This document shows, piece after piece, positions 24,838-37,330 of a DNA stretch of 64,000 nucleotides. Position 1 is the stretch's first letter. Each line of letters opens with the position of its first letter. The notes beneath the pieces are model-generated. The model was not told the origin of the DNA, did no database searches, and was given only the letters and a program-made list of their open reading frames with translations. This DNA comes from Lates calcarifer. Its lineage: Eukaryota > Chordata > Actinopteri > Centropomidae. A program made the position numbers and the translations under genes. The stretch spans positions 9,759,686-9,823,685 of the forward strand of contig NC_066843.1 in the NCBI RefSeq assembly GCF_001640805.2, written 5' to 3'.

Positions 24838-25182
24838 ATTACACTCACCAAATACTAAGATACTAGGATATATACTAATACTCGGCAGAGGCTCCCTTTG
24901 CTGTCAAAACAGTCTCAGTTCAACAGACCAGGCCAAGATTTTCCAGTCTACAGCTATCCAGTTTTAGTGAACCTGTGCCCACTGCAGCCTTAGATTTCTG
25001 TTCTTGGTTGATAGGAGTGCAACCCAATGGGATCACCCACTGTTGTAGCCCCTCCAACTCAAGGTTTGGCCAATTTCCTCTGATGGAAACAGTTTCAGAA
25101 ATACTCACGATTGGCTGATCGGATAATTGCACAAATAAGCAGGTGTACATGTGTTCCTAATAAAGTGCTCGGTAGGTGTATA
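24838..25182 (-). mobile_element. Internally deleted Tc1-like transposon remnant
   Basis: The left end reads TACACTCACC (24840-24849) and the right end reads CTAATAAAGTGCTCGGTAGG followed by TGTA (to 25180), close to the inverted ends of an abundant fish Tc1-like family. On the minus strand, fragments align to its transposase: a stretch beginning near PINQEQK (about 25009-24989), then about 25 residues later a RLENLGLVC-like piece before the DD(E/D) core (to about 24920). At about 345 bp it is far shorter than a full ~1.2-1.3 kb copy. At least three internal deletions seem to have joined the left end, the mid-transposase piece, a short N-terminal piece and the right end. Stops and missing catalytic regions make it inactive. 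The family match is from memory. Confidence 0.82.
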
Positions 25183-25239
25183 TAATGTGTGGTTTGGTGT
25201 GCTGTGGAGGATAATTATGATACCAAGCCAGACCAGGGT

Positions 25240-25420
25240 TATCTATTACAAATTTATAATTTATAACAAAGGTTAGTCTCTTTGAGCTCAAGATCTCTTT
25301 TTCAAGAGACATGTGAGCTAGAAACACTCATAGTCAGAGAACCACAAAATCAGCATATAAAATCAACACAAATCAGGCCAGACAACCACAATTAGACAAA
25401 TAAAAATAGGGAAAAAAGTA
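25240..25420 (-). repeat. Decayed interspersed repeat (AAAGAGATCTTGAGCTCAAA type)
   Basis: On the minus strand the piece at 25268-25312 reads as a tail motif in which a CTTGAAAAAGAGATC-like stretch is followed by GAGACTAACC and then AT-rich, AAATAAA-like sequence. I recall this layout from the ends of a widespread fish dispersed repeat. The A/C-rich sequence rightward to about 25420 fits its body. Class and limits are uncertain. Confidence 0.5.
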
Positions 25421-25769
25421 AAATGGTATGATGCTCAAAATCATGATAATGTGATGTCAAATGACATTTTGAATTTGTGAGATTTTGTGCCATCTATCTA
25501 CTCTATAACAGTCATAATATGAGAGATAATAAATAACTCCTTGTAAACATATTTATTGTGAGGTAAATCTCAAATAAAAAGGAGCTCATCTTTCACCAAC
25601 ACAAAGTGCTCAGGCAGAAGAACCTTTTATGCTACATCAGGGAAAAGAGAAATGTGCAAGAATAACACAACCATGTCGGTGATGATTTTTCAGGGGTTGG
25701 AAAGGAGGAGATATTATAAAGAAAAAAAAGAAAACTATAATTCCATGACAGTATCCATGACGGGCTGGC
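25421..25769. other. AT-rich non-coding DNA
   Basis: No gene or repeat recognised. Confidence 0.55.
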
Positions 25770-26110
25770 TTTCAGATCAGAGGTTGCAAAGCAGTACAAC
25801 CTCAAGGCTTTTATCATCCCCGGCGAGGGCAGCTGGGGTCGGAAGGATAAATGAGGAGGTGCACTCCACTTTGGTGTCAGGTGGGTTTCAGGTTCCTGCT
25901 CCCCCAAAATGTTTTTAGTGTTGACTTTCACCTTGTAGCCTGCCTCCTGCTCTCCTGGGCCTACTTATCATGTACAAGAAGAATGATTGATGACCTGGGG
26001 GAGTGAACATCAGCTTTGAGAGCTGATGCAGCAGCCAGCTCATAATTCTTTTCACTGTGTAGAGATTAAATTAAACTGGAAACCAGTCTGAGTGTTAAAG
26101 CTTATGACTT
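25770..26110. promoter_or_regulatory. Candidate conserved non-coding element
   Basis: Low-repeat block with TTTATC/GATAAA GATA-type cores, TGATTGATGA near 25984, and an inverted pair ATCAGCTTTGAGAGCTGAT (26009-26027: 8-bp arms around a 3-bp centre). Open frames over 25632-25931 exist on both strands and resemble nothing known. Confidence 0.3.
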
Positions 26111-26984
26111 TTCCTGATCCTCTTGGGAGTCCGTGAGACAATGTAGAAACAGGTGCAAGATTTGTTTGTCACCCATATTTGTCTATGTAAACATAAGTCG
26201 GTTTGGCGTGTCATGCACTTTTTTTTTCCTCTCTCTTTTCTTTCTTTTTTCAGTTACAGGGAAAAATGTAGAGACTTTGTTAATGTTTAAACTCTCAGGT
26301 GTAATCATTTATTCATTGTCTTTAAACAGTCATGGACTAATTCTTTTCTTTTTAAAGTTGAGAAAAGATAAACCAATCTGTATATTTTATATGGAATACT
26401 TAATAGATGTTGATCTTGGCTTATGTACATGCATGTGAACACATCACTAAATTTGAATGTTTAATATGAATAACACCCCCGCAGTGGTCTCTTTGAAACA
26501 AGGAAACACTAGGTGTGAAAGGAACCAGAACTACAGTGTAAACATAGATAAGGTCTTTATTTGATTTATAGCTACGCAAATATATTGCGGTAGTTAACTC
26601 CGAGCTCCAGCTCAGGCCAGGAATATGCTGATTTGCGGTTTTGGGTTTATCTACACCAACAGTCAATAGGAATTTTCTGCACCTGTGTTTTCATACTGTA
26701 ACTGTGCACTTTATGATTATGTTCCTCAGCATCAGTTACGAGGGATGTTTCATCTTTTTCTGGTTTCAAATCAAAGTTAATCATCATCATGCTTGGAACC
26801 TCCTCTTATCATTTTGTCCATGAAAGTGACAAACCTGATACAAGTGAAGAAGTAGTGATCATATCTTTCTGTTTTAGTGGCAGGTCTTGATTGGCTTTGA
26901 TTGTATTTCAAAAGCAGTTTTTATACATTTTTGCTCGACATGTATGGAAGCCCATTTTGGCCAATGTCATTAGGAAAAAAAAAA
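26111..26984. other. AT-rich DNA with a strong isolated acceptor-like tract
   Basis: A textbook polypyrimidine tract followed by CAG lies at 26218-26253. One frame after it stays open to 26438, with a hydrophobic, lysine-containing peptide I do not recognise. No good donor follows. No gene called. Confidence 0.45.
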
Positions 26985-27112
26985 GATCATTATCATTATT
27001 ATAAGTCATTATAATGGAAACTCTTTCGAAATACTGACTTAACATCTCAAAATAATAAGAAACCTTAGTCATTATTTTGAAATACTAAGTAATTATTTTG
27101 AGATATGAACTT
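26985..27112. repeat. Degenerate tandem/inverted ~22-bp repeat
   Basis: Units like AGTCATTATTTTGAAATACT and AGTAATTATTTTGAGATATG follow one another at 27067-27105, and an inverted copy (ATCTCAAAATAATAAG) lies at 27044-27059. This resembles the decayed 'AGTCATAATTTTGAGAT' simple repeats common in fish genomes. Confidence 0.6.
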
Positions 27113-28799
27113 GTTATGATGTTGGAGGGAGAGAAAACAAAACAAAACAACAAAAAATACTAATAATACAGAAATTGATTCCATGCAGAAAATCCCCCTG
27201 GTCACATTTGAATATCCAATCGATCAAGCCAATGCAGAAGCAAAGCCTTAAAAGCTTTTCCTGCTAATCACACACGAAATATCCACTGCATGACCGTGCA
27301 GACTATAGACAACCACAGATATCACTGTCCACCAGCCTTCACATGCACGTTTACACTGAATTAAATCCTGGACATCACACACAGTGGTGACATATATGGG
27401 GCAGGCAGGTGGATGAACTCCTTTGTCAGGAAGGCGGATGGTCTGAAAGCGTGTCTGTAGTCAGGTCTGGCTATCCTGGAATGCGCTCCTTTGATCCTTG
27501 CATTATAGTAATCATTTTGGGCTGGGCTCTGCTGCTCTTCTCTGATCCATGGGGCCCTAAGATCCTATTGGTATATGACCTGTCTGTCAGAATATGCAGA
27601 TCATATCACCTGCATGGATCTTCAGCTAGGATTTAACAAACCCAGATGTTATACATATTCTAAATATCTAAGTTAATAACTAAGTTATTTATGTGGAAAT
27701 GATCTCTCAATGTATACATGATGACTTCACACCCAAACTAAATAATAATATAACAGTGATTACAAATAATCATGTTTGTAGTGATTCTAATAATATTTTA
27801 ATAATATTATGAATTGAAATCATACACTTTATGACTGAGTGTAAGATTTTCATGGCCTCCACCTAAATGATATACCCACACAACAGATAACAACAACATA
27901 ACATTACTGCACCTTCACTGGTACAGACATGCCTGATCAAACTCTGACAACATAACCATCCAACTAATTGCCAGCATCAAAGAACTACCACTATTTTACA
28001 AGAATATTGCTACAGTAAAGTGAGCGGCCTGTGACAAAGTTAAGCAATCAGCAATGTTCTTTATGAGGCACGTTCCTCTTCAAAAGGAATGCCAACTGAG
28101 TGACCTCAAAATGCAGAGCTACCTAGAAGTCTGGCTGTGAGCTGAGCTACGCACTGAAGTAACCCATCAGGTCTTAAATACTTTCCATCTATTGGTTCTG
28201 CTTTACTGGCCCCTCCTGTCAGACCATGACTGTTCGCTTTACATCATTTCATGCTGCAGTAGCGATGACCTGTTGATCAACACACAGGAATGTAGCACTG
28301 CTGATAATGCACTGAGGTGCACAACAGTGGAACTTGGCTGTAATAACTCTAGACGTTAGACCAATAAAAGCACCATTATGATAAAGATTAGATAGAGAAC
28401 TTGTATCATTCAGGTAATGATGTCTGAACAGGATGTGGTTAATGATACACCATGTCTTTTCTGACTTTGCTTTACAGGACTGCAGAAGAAATAGTAAAAA
28501 CATTACTGTAAAGCCATCCACTATGTGCAATGCACTGAACTGCACAGAAAGCATAACCTCTTTAATATGGGGTATGCTGTTTTATGTATGACATGATGGA
28601 GTATTATGGGCTGGTAGACTGGGAAATATTTGCAGGTTAATTTATAAATGTCCCTTTCATTTTCTTTGCTCTCCACAAAGAAACAAGTTTCTTTTTTGTT
28701 CGTATGAAGTGACTGCACTTTGCATTCTACATGTGAACGATTTTTTCCTGTTTGACACCACAGCAGGGCTCCATTAGACAACCTTTGGTGCTCAGATTC
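27113..28799. other. AT-rich non-coding DNA
   Basis: No gene recognised. The minus-strand frames at 28249-28820 are unrecognised. 28020-28150 is a slightly more balanced, non-repetitive piece. Confidence 0.55.
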
Positions 28800-28960
28800 A
28801 GATAAACAGAGCTCCTTCACATGATCTTCAGAGAGCTTTTGGTCTCCACCGCCTCTGACGAAATGACTCTTGCATTCCTGGCGAGGGTGAGTCAGATAAA
28901 GAAACAGTATGGAAGCACATGCAGGGTTTCTGTTCAGTGACTCTGCTCCAACTCATACAG
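28800..28960 (+). other. CNE-like block with start codon and consensus donor
   Basis: An ATG at 28821 opens a short frame, and at 28888-28893 a GTGAGT donor follows GCGAGG. A first exon 28821-28887 would encode 22 residues and then splice; read through, the frame ends after 39 codons. An in-frame TAA lies at 28803-28805. There is C at -3, so the start context is poor. No product recognised; a regulatory element is the more likely explanation. Confidence 0.2.
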
Positions 28961-30149
28961 TACATCCTTCTGTTTGCACTTTTGTACAGACGTGGAGCAA
29001 TGCTAAATAATTCTTGATTCTTGAAGCATTTCAGGGTCTTTTTAGGCCTAATATCAGCTGCTGTACAGAGTTTTCATTCATTTGTAGCCTAAAATGACTG
29101 TTACTAATTCAGTAGGCCTAGGCTATTATTGTAGAACTTGGTCTCATTCACAAATCTTTCACTTTAAATGTAGCAATTAGCACTATTAAATCAGGGGAAA
29201 AAAAGAATTATTGTACTATTTTAAAAGTTTCACATATTTCAAATTACTGCAATCTTGCCTCATGTCAATTGGGAGGAGTAAATGTTGACTAGAAAGCCCA
29301 TGAATTTGACTTTCTTGCTGAGCATCACTAATGGCTTTCTGTACATTTGGTGCTAAGACAAGTTGCGTTTTCCTTTTAGTATAATTAACATGTCAACACA
29401 AAGACTAAGCCATTAATCTACTCTGTTAGGTAAATACACTTAAAGAACATAATTGACAATGTGACATTTATGAATATCATATTTGTCAAGAAAAGTTAAC
29501 AACATGCAAATGTGATGTTTGACGTAAGAACAAATAACTGTAAGGTGAGGAGAAAATGCGTCATAATAATAAGTTTAAATTAATTTAGCATTAAATACTG
29601 TCAATGAGCACATTTTAAAAAACCATCTCAGATATACCAGCTATCTGACTGTATGAGGAAAATAAACCTACAAGTATTAGATTTGTTTATATCCACATAT
29701 AGTTGTAAAGCACTGAGCTAGTGATTCCCAGAGTTAAGTATTGCTGTATGGAGAGCCCACTGTAAATGAAATATCCTTCACCACCAACACAAAGTATACC
29801 TTCCTCAAGCTCACCACAGCTCTCAGACAATAATTACAGCCTTTTCATGTTTCATGTGTTTTACATTTCCTCTTTCAGATGACAGTGCAATGATGCATTC
29901 CTCCACAAGACCCACAAAGTTTATCCTAGTGTGGTTTGGAGGCTAAACCTATTATCTGAGTATCTGCTGTATCAGACAATAGAGGAACTGAGGGGGCCTG
30001 CCATAGAGAGAGGCGAGGTAGAATGACTCCAAACAGCTGTAAGCGCAGCCAAAGTCGAATGTGTGTCATTAGTGACAAACATATGTATTTCACATCGGCT
30101 TCATAGCTATTGTAGGAAAATAAACACAGGCATTGCCAAGTCAAATATT
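28961..30149. other. AT-rich non-coding DNA
   Basis: No gene, repeat family or clear motif cluster seen. Confidence 0.55.
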
Positions 30150-30340
30150 TGCCATTTTCAGTTGATAGGTTTGTGATGCACCGCGGGTCTCATGACTCAG
30201 GCGGTCATGTATGCAGGTTTATGCCTTTGCACAGTAACGTCAACACAACCAGCCTATAATCCAGCCGTTGGCTCAGCTTAGACACAGCCTGACCCTGCGT
30301 TTAGTTACAAGGTGGGTGTGCTGAGGATACACTGTGGCTT
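30150..30340. promoter_or_regulatory. Candidate conserved non-coding element
   Basis: Island of higher GC and CpG (a CCGCGG site at about 30181-30186) in AT-rich surroundings, with TGACTCA (AP-1 consensus) at 30193-30199 and a TAACGTCA half-CRE near 30236. Role inferred. Confidence 0.28.
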
Positions 30341-30998
30341 CCTCTGTGGCAACGGTCTCATTTGGACCCATGTTCAATGGGAAAAATAAAATTCGCCCTG
30401 TGCTTCTGCACAGAGCACATTTAATCCACTGACAGTTTCCTGCCGCAAATCCTTCCTGTCACACATCACACATCATTTTGAAATAATTTCCCCCGTCGAC
30501 CAGTCTTTGCATTTACACTGCATGTGATTCAATAGAGATACTATTACCCAGACACTATAATTAAACTTGTGTTATGAATGTACACACCCTTCCATATTTC
30601 TTCTTCTGAACAGTAAGTGAGTGCAATTAGATCCCTCACCTGTCAGCTCAACACCATTCATGGTAAAGATTCATCTTCTTTTTTAAATGTAATTACATTT
30701 GTCTTTTGTTTCTCTGATATTACTACTGATCTACTATTTTGGAAGTCATTTTGGTGATCCTTGTGTTATGTGTGTCTATATGTAACGTAAGTTTATGAAT
30801 ATATATATATATATATACACAATATATATAAAAAAAACATTATTTTGCAGTGTTAAATAGCACATATTGAGAATTTGAAGATTACACAAATTCATGCAAA
30901 CACAGACAGATGCACAATTATCAAAAGTTAAGCATTTTTCCTTTTTGATATTCAGCCTCCAGACAGTTGTGCAGTGGGCAGGAGGCCAACAGTCTCAG
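30341..30998. other. AT-rich non-coding DNA with an (AT)n microsatellite
   Basis: An (AT)n microsatellite lies at 30799-30837, interrupted by CACA, and a 16-bp palindrome AAATGTAATTACATTT at 30685-30700 (chance level). Otherwise featureless. Confidence 0.75.
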
Positions 30999-30999
30999 A

Positions 31000-31200
31000 C
31001 ACAGACAATATTAGGCTGCTGTCTCAGCTAATACTCAGACGATACATCTTCCAGACAGCCACGAGTGATTCATTATGAGGGAGTTTCACAGACCCTAGAG
31101 TACATGGACTGGATTTATCCCTAACCGTGGCACATGATCACATAATTACATTAATTATGATTTTCTAATGCTTTCCAAAATTAATGAGACTTTTTTTGAG
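31000..31200. promoter_or_regulatory. Candidate CNE with clustered TAATTA sites
   Basis: ATAATTACATTAATTATGAT at about 31142-31161 holds several overlapping homeodomain cores, inside a block of balanced, non-repetitive sequence with AATTAATGAG further on. Confidence 0.3.
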
Positions 31201-32539
31201 GATGAAGATGCCTACTATCTTTCCTTCTTTCCAGTATCAGTTTTTCATGTAGAGCATAACAAATACTTTTTAGAAAGAGAATGACACAAAGTAGTCATCC
31301 CAACATCTAGACTGGACAAATATTGTAACAGTAGGGGAGACTGATAGAAGAAACCTGGCCAAACAGACACATGGTATCAGAGGGAAAATTTGCTGCACAA
31401 GCTAATTGGTGTAGGCAGTATCATGCTACTGTATGTGCACATTAGCAAAAAAATCTAGGAGGAAGGAAGAGAAGATAGAAATAAACTGGCTGAAACGTTG
31501 GCAGTGGAAAATATTTTCAAAATTTAAATGTCATTGTGCTAAGCTATTACACATGTAGTCCTTTCAGCAGATCTGCACCTACTCATACTAATTATTTGCC
31601 TTTTGCTGCTAACTGAATCCCTGGCAAAATTGAGTATCGTCACAAGCATATTTCATGATTGGGGTCAAAGGTCAGATAAAACTTAAAGCAATCTGCTGCT
31701 TCGTGGTGTTCTTTACAGGGAATCTCTCTGTTTGACCCTAAAACACATCTACTTCCCATTTCACCCCTCACACCCAACACACCCTCCCACTCATTTGACC
31801 TCTGACAACTGGGGCCCCTGTGCCGCAGACTATTGATTCCTTGGCATTGAACTTGAATCTTGGGGCCACGGAGACTACAATCAAAGAGGCATTGTCTCTC
31901 TCCAAGACAGATTGCAGACCAAACAATACTTGTTCACTTTCCCTCATTTCTCCATTCATAGAATGAACCACTTATCCTCAGCTGTCCTGGACTTTTTGAC
32001 CATTCAGTTCATGTGGTATGCATGCATTTCCTGTGTATAGAAGATGTCCTATTTACTCTGACGGATCACCGGATGATAACAATCTTCATACGCCCCTTGG
32101 TGTAACCCGACCAGTGTTGGTGGCAGGAAGTCAGTGAGGTCCCTTGAATCTACTTACAAAGAACAGAGCAAGAAATCACAACCTCTGACATCTCTATTAT
32201 AATATGAAATACATTTCACATTCACACTCATATCTGTTATCTGTTTATTTGGAAAATAATATAACTCTTCAATGCTGCCTTATTCTTGTAAACTTATTTT
32301 TTCAGCATAATTACAGGAAAAATTATTCCAGTGGAGCGACGGTGTGAAAATACAAGGTTTACTTTTACTACTACTCTTTTGAAGTAAATTAGAAATACAT
32401 GCTCTGATTTCTTCTGCTGGTGTAAACATGAGGCATCTGAGTTTCATTACAATGGAGAAATTAAATAAACAGTAGCCTGAAGAACACTGGGGGATGCATG
32501 CTTCATTAAAAAGCAATGTTGTTGTAAGTGGCTAATTAA
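31201..32539. other. Non-coding DNA
   Basis: No gene recognised. The minus-strand frames at 31768-31971 and 32280-32516 have no known product. Confidence 0.55.
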
Positions 32540-32690
32540 CAAGGGGCACCCTTTTGGTTTAAATATACAAATTTAATGAATATGCTCCCTGATTGGTGTG
32601 AAAGCTGACCCACAAATCACTCTGTGCACTACCTTGCACTGAGAGGGACTGGAAAATAGCTTCATTAAAGTTACCACTGAACTGATCCTG
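32540..32690. promoter_or_regulatory. Candidate conserved non-coding element
   Basis: Short non-repetitive block with TTTAATGAATATG and TGATTGGTGTG motifs, the latter combining a CCAAT-type core with a T-box-like GGTGTG. Weak call. Confidence 0.2.
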
Positions 32691-35600
32691 TCAGTGCACC
32701 TTTCAGTCAATCATGTGTTGCATGTAAATCCTGAGCTAGCAGTCTTGGTTGGAGAAATGCAAAATGCCAGAACTATTTTGCAGAATACAGGCTTCTCTCT
32801 CAGAATCAGTTTTTCGATAACAAACAGATATTGTTTCATATTCACTCACTTGACCTTGCATACGTTCACAGAAAGAATGTTACTTTTTAATGTCTCCAGC
32901 TACTGTCCAAATAAGCCTCTAAGATGTTCGAGGAATGATAAGCTGTTTATGACATTTCAAAAAAGAAACAGTGGAAATACTTTATTAATTGAAAGGTTTG
33001 CACTCACATCTGTGCATGGATACACCTAGAGATTGTCTGTATGTCTCTTTGGGAATTCAACTGGAATTCCAGAAACCCAGGAAGTAGATGTCTTTGATAA
33101 ACAAAACTTTGGGATGCATGAACACCATGCAACAACAGAAAAAGAGGTCATTTGCCCTAAATGGGGACCTAACCTCTCCAAGCCTCCAAGGGCAATTTGG
33201 TCACGACCCAGGTGACCCTGCAGGTTGGGTGACTGTGCACAGACACTGCTGGGAGCTGGTTAAACTGGAGGAATTTTCCTCATGCAAAGTTCACACCCAA
33301 GTGTTCACATGAATGCATGACCAGGCCAGAGGTTCCACCACTGGGAATAAAACTCTGGGTCTGAAATGTGGGTGGTAGGTGAGGATTGTGCCCTGTCCCA
33401 ACCATGCACTCTCTGTGCTATACCTCTAAGTAACCGTGCTCAGCAGATATTTAGTGGTAGACATGAGAGGCAAGGTTTGTTGTCTGTCTCAGTGTGTCCA
33501 TCATGGAAACTGGATCACATTCATAGATGACAAACATGTATTTCCACATTCCTCCCACTTTTAACAGGAAACACCAGGGTTTCACCTTTCAGAGGGAAGA
33601 CGTTCTAGTATTATCGTCACAACTCCTGCCTCTGTAAACGTGACGAGGCGCACTACCTGAATCTGTAGCTGGACGTGAACAATAATGCCAATCCAAACGC
33701 AAACAGAGGCTTCATCTGTGAACACCACTGAGGGAGTGCGACAAGTTAGCTTTTTTCCCATCACACAGACTAACATTGCTTCACCTGGTTGATATTTACT
33801 ATAATCGTGCGGTGCCAACAGTCAACAAGAAGTCTACCATGTTACGTCAGAGTCATATATCCTTCCCTGTCATTACAAATTGCTGTTATACAACCACAGT
33901 TATCTATGTCAGACTGCTTCTAGAGAAATTGCTCATAAACTTCTAGTGGTTTGATGGCTGTTGTATGTCAGTAGGGAGGACGCCAGGTAGACAAAACTAT
34001 GGGTGGATTGAGGTGAAGTAATTATGTCAAAACTCATTCATCATGCACCAGACTTAACAGTAAAAACATTCAGACAAAACAGCCCAATTACCAGGCCCTC
34101 AGTAGCATTGATCATATAAAAATTTCATAATAATCCATGATAGAAATAAAGATTAATAGTCTCATTTATGAGTACTGATTAAACATGATGAAAAAAGGTA
34201 GCCTCAGACATATTGGATTTCATGTAGCTTACAGGGATTGTATTTTTTTCCCCAATGTTTCTCTCTACAGTGTGAAATAGGGGAGCGACAGTGATTCAAC
34301 CTCTCATATGTCAACCTTTTGCACACTTCCCTGTCCAAATAGCCAATCAGGATCCATTTAGGCAGCAGTGGCCTGGAACAGGAACTGACAGGCCTGGCAG
34401 AGGTGTTCTGCGCCACATGTGAGCCATGGAAGTCCTCAGCAGTCCTGGGTTGAAATCCATACTGCGGTTTGCACAGACACTGCTGATTACCACACTGCTG
34501 GTGCAGACGTGCAGGACAAGGTTGTCAGGTCTAATTGTCTAATGGACAGAGAGTGAAGGCACCCCAGTGATGAAGTATTCTTAGAAAGTTTTATTTCCTC
34601 CATCTTTTGATTAATTTGTCACTGCTGTTATATAGTCAAATTCCTCTTTTTTACTGGTTATATCTGGACTCTCAAAACATCAAATGAACTGTTATTTTTC
34701 TTCCTTTCTTGGCTTTATTCTAGAAATGTCAGTCTAATATTTCAAATAAATAAAATTTTTGTGTGGTAATGCTAAATGGTAACAAGGAGTATTGTAGAAA
34801 CAGCACAGATAAATTCACAATAACAAAAACCAGTCCCCTCTGCACAAGATAAATGCACTGGTTACTTGGCAACCAGCACTGTTATTTTGTTCTTCATTAT
34901 TTTTTATTTATCCTATGTAAACTTCAGCTCTCGGACCACGGTACAGCCGCCAGATCACCTTTCAGGAGGCCTGCAATTTCACTGTCCTGCCTCCACGCTC
35001 GGATTAGTTTGGTTTAAACAAACTGGTTCTGGGCTTTGTGAAGTCATTCAGACCACAATCGTTGTTGAGGGCCCAATCAGACACTGCTAGCTCCAAGTTC
35101 TTTCTGTTTTTAAACTACAGAGTGTAATGGGACTATTTCTAAATATAACAATATAATGCATAATGCAATATTTGTTTTATTGGACTCAATCTGTGATGAC
35201 ATTGCCAGAAATTGCCAATTTTTTTAAGCTCAAAATTAAATTGGTATGTATACCTGATTTAATATGCTGATATGCACTCTAATATACATAATAGCAGCTG
35301 ATAATATTTCAGTAAGTTACTGCACCTGCCTGTTATGGTTTGCTAATACTGCTCAACTGTATATGATGTTAAATAACAATTCAAACAAAACTTTTAAAAA
35401 TGCATGTAATAGTTCAATCTACATTTTGTAATTTAATGTTTGTTTTTCAGAGCTGAATTGGTACTGTGAAATGACGTGTGGTGTACTAGCATCAAGGCAC
35501 CATGCTGGCTAACCTCACTACTATGACTTCCTCTTTTAAAAGCAAGGCTTCAAACATGAGCTCTAACATGAAACCCTTCGTTTACAGCAAATGCAAGTCC

Positions 35601-35819
35601 ACCTTTTGGGCAATGCACAGATTTAAAAACAAAAACAATACATCAGAAAAAAATGTCCCAAGACTCTCTTGTGTTTACTTTGTGAGCTCGGCCCAATTTG
35701 TCTCAATAGCTCAGTCACGTCACTGAAACTGTATATGTCCTGTCAAAACGGGGCAAAATATGACAGATCACCCCGACTTGATTCATCTAGAATTTGGCAT
35801 GTTTTGAAGTTGTGTACTC
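32691..35819. other. Non-coding DNA, several unrecognised short frames
   Basis: An acceptor-like tract lies at 34248-34270 (CTCTCTACAG) but all frames after it close quickly. The frame at 34866-35090 has a hydrophobic start and a Cys...Trp-Phe-Lys-Gln stretch that superficially resembles an Ig V domain; I rejected it (see rejected items). No gene called. Confidence 0.5.
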
Positions 35820-36000
35820 TTTCCATGGCGCCACACTAACCTGCCTAACATTTAATTAATTTCCCTTTATTTACACTCTGTACGGCTCATGCCTTTTGCT
35901 TCTCTCTAGAAAGACAAAGTAAGCCTATGCATAAGTCGGGGTCTTTAATTATCATTGAATACCAATAAAATGTTCTTGCCAGGAAAACTTGGCCAGTATT
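35820..36000. promoter_or_regulatory. Candidate conserved non-coding element
   Basis: Contains TTTAATTAATTTCC near 35850, TTTAATTATCATTG near 35945, and a CTCTCTAG pyrimidine-rich stretch, in low-repeat sequence. CNE-like texture only. Confidence 0.3.
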
Positions 36001-37084
36001 TGGTTTGCTCTGAGTCCAACACAACAGTCCCATAAAAACATTATCCATTTACATTCCATTCATTAGCACCTAAGGACATTTTCAGACATCTCTGAGTGTT
36101 CCTTCAAATGTTTGCAAAAGCACATTTTGAATTTGAATGCATTTCATGCCTTGCAAGAGTTTACTTTTCGACGTGGAATCTAGGACTCAGCAAACTTTTA
36201 ATTTTACACCGATAGTTTTAAAATTATTTTGAATTTAATTCCAAGACGGTTTATGTGAAAGCATCAAACAAATGGGGGAAACATGTATGGGCCTCATCTA
36301 AGGCTTCTCAAGAATTTCTCTGCAATATCCTCCAGGGTCTAAGTTGTTTATTGAAACCAAAAGCATGACTGTTTTTGCAAACTATCCACAATCCATCCAT
36401 CATCCTATAGCAAGTAACCAAATTAGTCTTCTTCCACTCTGGGATTTGAAGACAGAGTGCGCTGGGCTTCCTTTATGCTCAGAGGGGATAAAGGTGTTCA
36501 GAGAGTCTGTGTTTGATGTTGCACAGATGCAGTGTAAACACCATCATCATCACATACAGGGTAAATACAATCCTACTTGCATAACCTCAAATGTGGAAAC
36601 AGTGCTACATAAACACTAAAACACCTCTTGACATTTTTTAGCCAAAAGCTGATCAAATATCCAGTGAGGAGAACATGTACAAGCTAACAAGCTGTGTTTT
36701 CACTCTGTTACCAAATCGGAATGTGTCTATCTACTGGGATTCCAGGAACAGCTTTACTGTAAATGTCTTTGGCTACAGCTCTTGTAAAATGAGAGCAAAT
36801 AAATGAGGTGCTGATAATTTGGTTTACCTCTGTGGTAACAACGTTTTCCCTATTCCCTGTATATATGTATGCTCTAAGATGTAAGTACAACACTAGACAG
36901 CATCGTCCAGAGCATTTGAGTGGTAAGTGTCAAGGGAACAGCTGAATTCTAAATATTCAGCTGACAATCACCATGCCTCATGTAAAACACGACAAAAACA
37001 AAAGGCAGGTCAGAATTTTCACACTGCACATTATATGTAAGACTGTGAAAGCGCTTCTTTTTCCTTGCCCAATCATCCTGCATA
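36001..37084. other. Non-coding DNA
   Basis: No gene recognised. CATCATCATCATCAC near 36543-36554 gives a His run in one frame and is a chance codon run. Confidence 0.55.
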
Positions 37085-37330
37085 CTTTATAAATCAGCCC
37101 ATCAGTGTGAAGACAGGTTGATGACGTCATTCACGGTCAATTTCCACCAGCCGGCAGGGCTTTGATTAGAGCAGTAAATCTCCTCCTGTTTGTCTATCCT
37201 CCTGAGTGAAAGGGCAGTTTAATGGTCAGCCCTCCATATGTTGCTTAAGATTCTTCGTCTCTAACTTGGCTTTGTGGAAAGACTTGTGTTTGCCAGTGCT
37301 GGAATTATGTTTCAACTCTTGGGAGCATTT
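37085..37330. promoter_or_regulatory. Candidate enhancer with a full CRE
   Basis: A palindromic TGACGTCA (37122-37129) sits within ~240 bp of non-repetitive, moderately GC-rich sequence that also holds TTTGATTA-type and AGGGCA-type motifs. CREB/ATF binding follows from the consensus; activity is inferred. Confidence 0.35.

Noticed and set aside
26218..26253. Very strong 3' splice site consensus
   Set aside because: No donor or recognisable coding frame follows; T-rich runs ending in CAG occur by chance in this composition.
34866..35090. Frame with a hydrophobic start and a Cys...Trp-Phe-Lys-Gln stretch resembling an Ig V domain of a fish immune receptor
   Set aside because: It begins at TTG rather than ATG, the Cys-Trp spacing is too short for a V domain, there is no second-cysteine motif, no J-like strand and no splice sites that would complete the domain.
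36543..36554. Polyhistidine run in an open frame
   Set aside because: Caused by a short CAT/CAC trinucleotide stretch; no gene context.
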